NCBI RefSeq assembly: GCF_000485595.1
Contig: NW_014577507.1
Location: 115,153-139,605, forward strand
Reading direction: 5' to 3'
Length of the DNA stretch: 24,453 nucleotides
DNA from: Priapulus caudatus
Taxonomy: Eukaryota > Priapulida > Priapulimorpha > Priapulimorphida > Priapulidae
Each line of letters starts with the position of its first letter. Position 1 is the first letter of the stretch. This document shows positions 19,911 through 24,453 of this stretch, in pieces. Below the pieces are notes generated by a model, which saw only the letters and a program-made list of their open reading frames with translations, did not search any database and was not told the DNA's origin. The position numbers and the translations under genes were made by a program.

Positions 19911-19982
19911 CTATTAATTCTTGTTTCCTGTCTTAGCCTCAGCTCTCATCTCTGGTGAATTTCATGCTCTCTTATGACGATT
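19911..19982 (-). pseudogene. GFM1: GFM1 exon d, block B copy (two bases missing)
   Basis: This is the counterpart of 9929-10002, 72 nt instead of 74. One base is missing in CCACCAG and one in CTAAAGAC. Substitutions change RED to REH and make two silent GAA/GAG changes. The splice sites are kept. Confidence 0.88.
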
Positions 19983-20087
19983 CTAGAAATTGTAGCCCAT
20001 AACAGGAAACACAGGCGTAACTCGTCACATGGGCATAAATGGAGTCAGCCAACGTTTTTAGTTATCAATATATGCAACACTGCAATA

Positions 20088-20339
20088 GTATACCAGGGTG
20101 CGAAATTAACGGGAGTCCGAAGTCAAATACTCCCTGGCCTCGCGGAATTACTGTATTTTTTCAGCTAATGTCAAAAGAAAATTAGGGCAAACGTGCAACT
20201 GTATGCATCTTAAAATAAGCACATGCGTTATTGTTAATATCTTTTAATTTTGAACCTCAGACTGCAGACCCCTCTTTTGAGGTAGGGAGCTCGTTGGACT
20301 CCCTTGTTCAAAGTTAATTAATTTCTACCCTGGTATACA
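20088..20339. mobile_element. MITE-like element with GTATACC ends, block B (internally deleted)
   Basis: It has the same ends as 10111-10457 but lacks about 92 bp between actccctg and ggcctcgcgg. Confidence 0.62.
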
Positions 20340-21106
20340 CATTATATATATATATTGAGAACTGACATTATAATCTAGCAAACAGGGTCAAGTTACTTTC
20401 AAACTTTACAGTAATAAACTGCATAATTGCATTCTTATTATAGTACAACCCTATTCGCAATAAATTTAACCAATACAATGGTTCTTTTACTGAATGCGCA
20501 TGTCGTAGCCTAATACAGACATCTGAGCATGTCGAGGTCAAAGTCGACTTGCAGTGAAGTGATACATGAATGAACTACCCACCCTGACATTTGACGACAT
20601 ATTGTTTCTAATATCCAGTGAAATGGTTGTGTGACATTTTATGAATAGCAATCGCAGTCATAGAATGTATTTCATGCAGCATACATTGACAAAAACATTT
20701 CGTAATGGACATTAGCAGTCGACATTAGACATTAGATAATGGCGTATTGTTCAGTTGTCTTCGATTTATAATAGTGTCTTCGAACGTAATTTTAAGAAGT
20801 CAGAGAAACTTGGTTTATATGATCTGGTCACTTGCCTGCTACAAGCTAAAGGAATCAGTTGGTTATCCTTAGCAGCAGGACCTAGAAATCAATGATAAGC
20901 TCACATAACATGCAACAGTCTAGAGTTTACAAACTTAAATGTCACCATTATTTCGACGAGAAAGGAGGCAGTCAATAATGCCTGAGTGTGGCCGAGCCAG
21001 TCGTTGCAATTTTGATCCTGAATGTTATGCGTGGTAGTTTATCGCTGTAATGATTTTCGACCTTAACGAAAACACACACAAACCTATAATTAGAGTGTAT
21101 TCTTAC
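20340..21106. other. Intron c/d, block B
   Basis: This is the counterpart of 10458-11224, with a ~10-bp insertion (catgaatgaa) near 20564. No element is seen. Confidence 0.65.
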
Positions 21107-21222
21107 CCATTTGGTTCTTCAAAGTAAAGAGCTTTTTCATGAACAAGGTCGACGATTCCTTACAGTTACTCTCCACACCGATGGGTAACTGAAGAAATGC
21201 GGCATTGTGTAGGAGTTTTGAC
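21107..21222 (-). pseudogene. GFM1: GFM1 exon c, block B copy (one base missing)
   Basis: This is the counterpart of 11225-11341, identical except for one missing A in TGTAAAGGA (a three-A run). The frame shifts after VESNCK and the rest reads ESSTLFMKK. The splice sites are kept. Confidence 0.9.
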
Positions 21223-21530
21223 CTGCTAAACCCGAATGAGCAGACCTGTAACCATCTAAAATTTACAATTTGCATCCTGTTTTTAACTTGACATGTCTCT
21301 CTGTACTGATATGCTTAACTTTTTTCATCAGGAGTGAACAGAAAACATTTGTATTTATACACTCCTAATTATGTGCTCATCGATTTATCAATTTCATTAA
21401 CTTCCTAATTTCATTCAAATTTTAATTTAAATATATTTAACAACATCAACTTGAAATCCAATTTAGTACATGTGAATTTCATTCAAATACCCAGATAAAG
21501 TACACTATGGATAATGTTAATATGGCCAAC
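21223..21530. other. Intron b/c, block B
   Basis: AT-rich intron, shorter than in block A by an ~11-bp indel near 21238 plus one-base losses. Confidence 0.75.
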
Positions 21531-21731
21531 CTGAGTTGCTGCATGACACGATTAGGGTTTGCACCAAGTCGATCCAGTTTGTTGATAAGGCGAGGCATGG
21601 TACGTTGTATCGGTTCATCTGCCTGTTGACAGTGTAAGACTGGCTCTGTACACCACCACAGCACACAACACCAATACTGCACATCCAGGACACGCAGTGC
21701 CCTCTCTACCTCCACGTGAAATCCACATGAC
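21531..21731 (-). pseudogene. GFM1: GFM1 exon b, block B copy (four bases missing)
   Basis: This is the counterpart of 11665-11869, 201 nt instead of 205. One base is missing at each of ACGGTGG, GATGGTG, TGGGTGG and CTTCATC, so the frame is lost early and recovers only at [12 protein letters not shown]. One silent TGT/TGC difference is also seen. The acceptor ttacag and donor gttggc are kept. Four separate one-base losses in 205 nt next to a clean sister copy looks technical rather than evolutionary. Confidence 0.9.
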
Positions 21732-22469
21732 CTGTAACAAAACACAGAACGAATGTCACAACTAAACACAGACTCATCGTAACAATAAGCGGTTGGTTTC
21801 CTAATAAAAATCATACTGCTGTAATACTAAATAATCCTTCATTATATATATCAACCGACTTCAATGTGACAGCCAAAATTTTCTAAGCAAAATGAATGAA
21901 TGAAATGTAGACTATAAATACAATGCACGGGAAATCCCCATACTATTACCTAGCATTCAAGAAACCAACAACTCCCGTTTGAATTAATATATAATTACCA
22001 ACAAAAACAACATACGTGCAGATGTTTTTAATTACCTAATTATGAAAGTTTTTAGTACCTATTAATAATTAATGTATATTCTATTCAAGTCAAAAGCAGT
22101 GAAGATACAACTGCAAACGTTCATAAAGACCGTTTATTTACCCTAGTACAAAATATGCAGGGTTAATTTTTCTTCGGAGGGAACATTAGACAAAGGAGGT
22201 AATGGCCAGTTATGGAAAAAAAAGCGCATGATGGATTCAAAGGCGTGCCGTAGGCACGCATGCGGACGCTGCAGGTGGACGCGGGGGGAGAGGGAGAGGG
22301 GGACACTATTTTGGTTACACTATAAGGGGTTGACACTATTTCGACAACGGCAGGTAAATACAGGAACATTTTCACAAGGGTGATGTTAAATTTGACAACG
22401 GCTGTGCGCCACTGTGCCTCTTATGTATAAGAAATTCTGGATATGGTTGTTTTCTGTTGGCAGCAGTAC
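21732..22469. other. Intron a/b
   Basis: The left part belongs to block B. The right part (from 22224) is single copy. It carries a small perfect hairpin, gcgtgcc-gta-ggcacgc, at 22243-22259 and a short purine tract (gggggagagggagaggggg). Nothing coding is seen. Confidence 0.75.
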
Positions 22470-22602
22470 CTGGAGTATCAATAATGTTGATGTTGAATCC
22501 CCTCCACTCTGTGTATGTAGCTGCTGACTGGATTGTTATCCCTCGCTGACGCTCTAACTCCATGGAATCCATTTTCGCTCCGACGTTGTCTTTACCTCTG
22601 AC
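22470..22602 (-). CDS. GFM1: GFM1 exon a: switch I and start of G3
   Basis: The exon is 133 nt, phase 0 in and 1 out. It encodes [20 protein letters not shown], then [20 protein letters not shown] and IDTP plus the first base of G. RQRGITI is switch I; its threonine coordinates magnesium in the GTP state. DTPG with HVDF from exon b is the G3/switch II motif. The acceptor is gagttag and the donor gtactg. The exon is clean and in single copy, in the right flank. The exon before it (expected HIDSGKTT P-loop and MHE) was not found to 24453, so the upstream intron exceeds 1.8 kb. Confidence 0.95.
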
Positions 22603-22769
22603 CTAACTCAGAAGAAAATCCTAATTTATAGACATTTAGTAACACAATCGATTTATAGGAAATTCCTGTTAGCTGTACCTGTTTTACTGCATCTAATGCA
22701 CACTTATAAGTTTTATAATATATATATACACTCACTGTAAAATGAATGTAATATATATAGTGTATACTA

Positions 22770-22800
22770 GCAGGACACCCGGCATTGCCTGGGAAATGAA
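22770..22800. repeat. Possible retroelement 3'-end remnant
   Basis: The string agcaggacacccggcattgc, followed by ctggg, sits just before the long tetranucleotide repeat. Similar CCCGGC...GCCTGGG strings next to simple repeats are seen at ends of non-LTR or Penelope-like elements in invertebrates. This is an impression from memory, not shown here. Confidence 0.25.
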
Positions 22801-22844
22801 GTGCTCAGTTGGTGACCACTTGGTTGAAAGAAAAATACCCTAAA

Positions 22845-23262
22845 AATGTATCTATATGTATCTATCTATCTGTATGTATCTATCTGTCTATGTATCTATC
22901 TATCTATCAATCTATCTGTCTGTCGATCGATCGATCTATCAATCTATCTGTCTGTCGATCAATCGATCTATCTATCTATCTCATCAATCTATCTATCTAT
23001 CTATCTATCTAATCTATCTATCTCTCTCTCTATATATATATATCCATCTATCTATCTATCTGTCTATCTATCTATCTATTTATCTTACTATCTTTCTATC
23101 TATCTATGTATGTATGCATCTATCTATTTATCTTTCTATCTATCTATCTATGTATCTATCTATTTATTTATATATCTGTCAGTCTGTCCATCTGTCCATC
23201 CATCCATCCATCCATCCATCCATCCATCTATATATATATATATATTTATTTATTTATCTACT
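22845..23262. repeat. GATA-type tetranucleotide microsatellite
   Basis: (ATCT)n is mixed with TGTC, CGAT and TTAT variants over ~420 bp, then a (CCAT)n run at about 23190-23228 and a TA run. The Tyr/Leu/Ser/Ile frames are by-products. Confidence 0.95.
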
Positions 23263-23370
23263 GTATCTTTAGTTACAGTAAAGCAAGTCAGTGCCAGCTG
23301 AATCCTGTTTTGACTGTTTTGACTTGAATCCTGTTGCGGCAGGGCCGTTTATTTGTTGCTGCGGAGGCAC

Positions 23371-23535
23371 GCTGCGGGGCACGCTGCAGCAGGGGCCAGT
23401 ATTTCCTGCTGCTGCTGCTTTGCTGCTGCAGGGGCGCGCTGCAGCAGGGGCCAGTATTTCCTGCTGCTGCTGCTTTGCTGCTGCAGGGGCGCGCTGCAGC
23501 AGGGGCCAGTATTTCCTGCTGCTGCTGCTGCAGGG
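23371..23535. repeat. 55-bp tandem repeat with internal hairpin
   Basis: The string ccagtatttcctgctgctgc recurs at 23396, 23451 and 23506, a period of 55 bp, about 2.7 units. Each unit holds gcagcagg...cctgctgc, an 8-bp perfect stem around ggccagtattt. The period is not a multiple of three, which speaks against coding. Confidence 0.92.
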
Positions 23536-23763
23536 GCCCGTTGTTTATGTAGTGGTGTTGCGTGGGCCGGTTCGCGAATTTGGGATTCCCAAACCGTATA
23601 GCTATGGAAGAAAAATTGAGCAACATGATTGGCTAGAAATTTTTTAGGACACGCCCACTATCGCACGCACACCATCACGCAAATACGAACGAATTTTGCA
23701 CAAGGGCTTATTTTTTTTATAATATTTCTTATTATTTTTGTCTAATTTTGTTTTATTTTAGAA

Positions 23764-23803
23764 TTAGGGATAGGGTTAGGGTTAGGGTTAGGGTTAGGGT
23801 TAA
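23764..23803. repeat. Interstitial telomeric repeat (TTAGGG), right flank
   Basis: There are about six TTAGGG units, mostly perfect, in single-copy intron of GFM1 and unrelated in context to the two block copies. Confidence 0.93.
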
Positions 23804-24453
23804 CTGATTTCTATATCTAAAACTTTAAAGGGACAGTAGCCTCTAGGATTTTACTGCGTACAACTGTACTTACTGTATAACAAATCGTCTATACCCACAC
23901 GTATTTGTTACCAGATACCCAATTTAATTGTTATAATTATTTACACATCAACGCTACGAAATTTGAACGGCGCCATGCTGACAACCGCGACCCCGTGTGC
24001 GACCCCCCCTCTGTCAGGGATGAGGGATGCTGCTATCCGCCGAAAAAGTTGGCCTATTTGCAACAATTTATTTCTGCAGGTTACAGGACTGAAGAGCGAT
24101 ATCACAAAAGTACAAATATTTATAACCTAAATCTATTTACCCCGAACGCTATTCATTTTAGGGCAAATTTATCCATATTATGAACTGAAACTATCAATTG
24201 TCGTTTATAGACTACACATCCTCTTGCTTTCAAGATGAATAAATCAGACTGAAACGACTGCGTCTGCTCTGTAAGCCCGGTTGGTTATGGTAGTGGTTTT
24301 TGCGAGGGCAGAATGCCTTAATCAGATGGTAGCCGCTTTCTGAGATGGCCGCCACCGTGGTTGTAATCAAACTCGTAGTCCGTAGTCAATTAAAACATTG
24401 TTTTAATCACATATATTCTCTAAGCTGTGGGGGTACTTAGAATCCATGAACTT
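23804..24453. other. Upstream intron of GFM1, no element recognised
   Basis: No P-loop exon, RNA gene or repeat was found. A 92-codon open frame at 23905-24183 (+) has no ATG start and no recognised similarity. Confidence 0.5.

Larger units (their letters stand above)
12358..22223. repeat. Tandem block B (~9.9 kb), exons b-g and introns
   Basis: This is the second copy of the block. It starts in a run of eight A (12358-12365) and ends in an identical gttatgg plus eight-A run (22216-22223), after which single-copy DNA (gcgcatgatgg) begins. Exon g is intact here, while b-f each carry one to four deletions, the reverse of block A. The shared A-run is microhomology at the junction. Confidence 0.95.
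1..24453 (-). other. GFM1: GFM1 locus (mitochondrial elongation factor G1), internal part
   Basis: This is the span of one minus-strand gene that is incomplete at both edges. The exons, read from high to low coordinates, match the mitochondrial translocase EF-G1 from just after the P-loop through domain III. EF-G1 is a matrix GTPase that moves tRNA and mRNA through the mitochondrial ribosome. The visible hallmarks are RQRGITI (switch I, exon a), DTPGHVDF split over exons a/b, NKLD (G4, exon b), GTALKNKG (G5 region, exon f), the domain II segment [20 protein letters not shown] (exon h) and [10 protein letters not shown] (exon j). The phrase IQSAATY after switch I fits GFM1 rather than GFM2. 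The P-loop exon was searched for between 22603 and 24453 and not found, so it lies further right. Exons b-g occur twice because of a ~10-kb tandem repeat. Confidence 0.93.

Noticed and set aside
8397-21731. A paralogous GFM1 pseudogene next to a functional one
   Set aside because: Introns and repeats are duplicated too, errors are technical in style, and neither block has its own exons a, h, i or j.
22809-23327. Tyr/Leu/Ser/Ile-rich frames resembling membrane proteins
   Set aside because: They are translations of the ATCT microsatellite.
23905-24183. 92-codon open frame on the plus strand
   Set aside because: It has no ATG start, no recognised domain and no splice context; it is probably chance.
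1-24453. CRISPR array, given several regularly spaced repeats
   Set aside because: Repeats are contiguous tandem units without spacers, in a eukaryotic intron-rich gene.

Overview
The window is eukaryotic genomic DNA from an animal, probably a non-vertebrate and possibly marine. The evidence is a gene split into short exons with GT-AG introns, vertebrate-type TTAGGG telomeric blocks inside the sequence, many micro- and minisatellites, and foldback/MITE-like elements. I cannot name the species. The only gene I recognise is GFM1, mitochondrial elongation factor G1 (EF-G1), on the minus strand. It enters from beyond the right edge and leaves past the left edge. Its exons cover most of the GTPase domain, domain II and the start of domain III. 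The P-loop exon and the mitochondrial targeting peptide lie beyond 24453; domains IV and V lie before position 1.

Layout, read along the gene from right to left. Right flank (22224-24453): exon a (switch I and the start of the DTPGH motif), then upstream intron with a 55-bp tandem repeat, a long GATA-type microsatellite and a TTAGGG block. Block B (about 12358-22223) and block A (about 2286-12365) are two head-to-tail copies of the same ~10-kb stretch. Each carries exons b, c, d, e, f and g and the same intronic repeats in the same order. Left flank (1-2290): a third, partial copy of exon g, then exons h, i and j, ending in a 36-bp minisatellite.

The exons of the two flanks are clean. Inside the duplicated blocks the exons carry scattered one-base deletions at different places in the two copies. 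Taken together, the copies supply one complete exon series a-b-c-d-e-f-g-h-i-j with matching intron phases, whereas g to b across the A/B junction is out of phase. The simplest reading is one ordinary GFM1 gene whose middle was assembled twice, as two haplotypes or two unmerged contigs, and polished poorly. A real, inactivating tandem duplication is the alternative.

No operon, CRISPR array, RNA gene or intact transposase was seen. The most distinctive non-coding structures are a ~0.8-kb foldback element with ~320-bp inverted arms set in TA repeats, a two-unit AGCAGT macrosatellite carrying a ~150-bp acidic/Thr-rich 'cassette', 15- and 30-bp phased minisatellites, a nested hairpin element, and a GC-AG intron after exon h.
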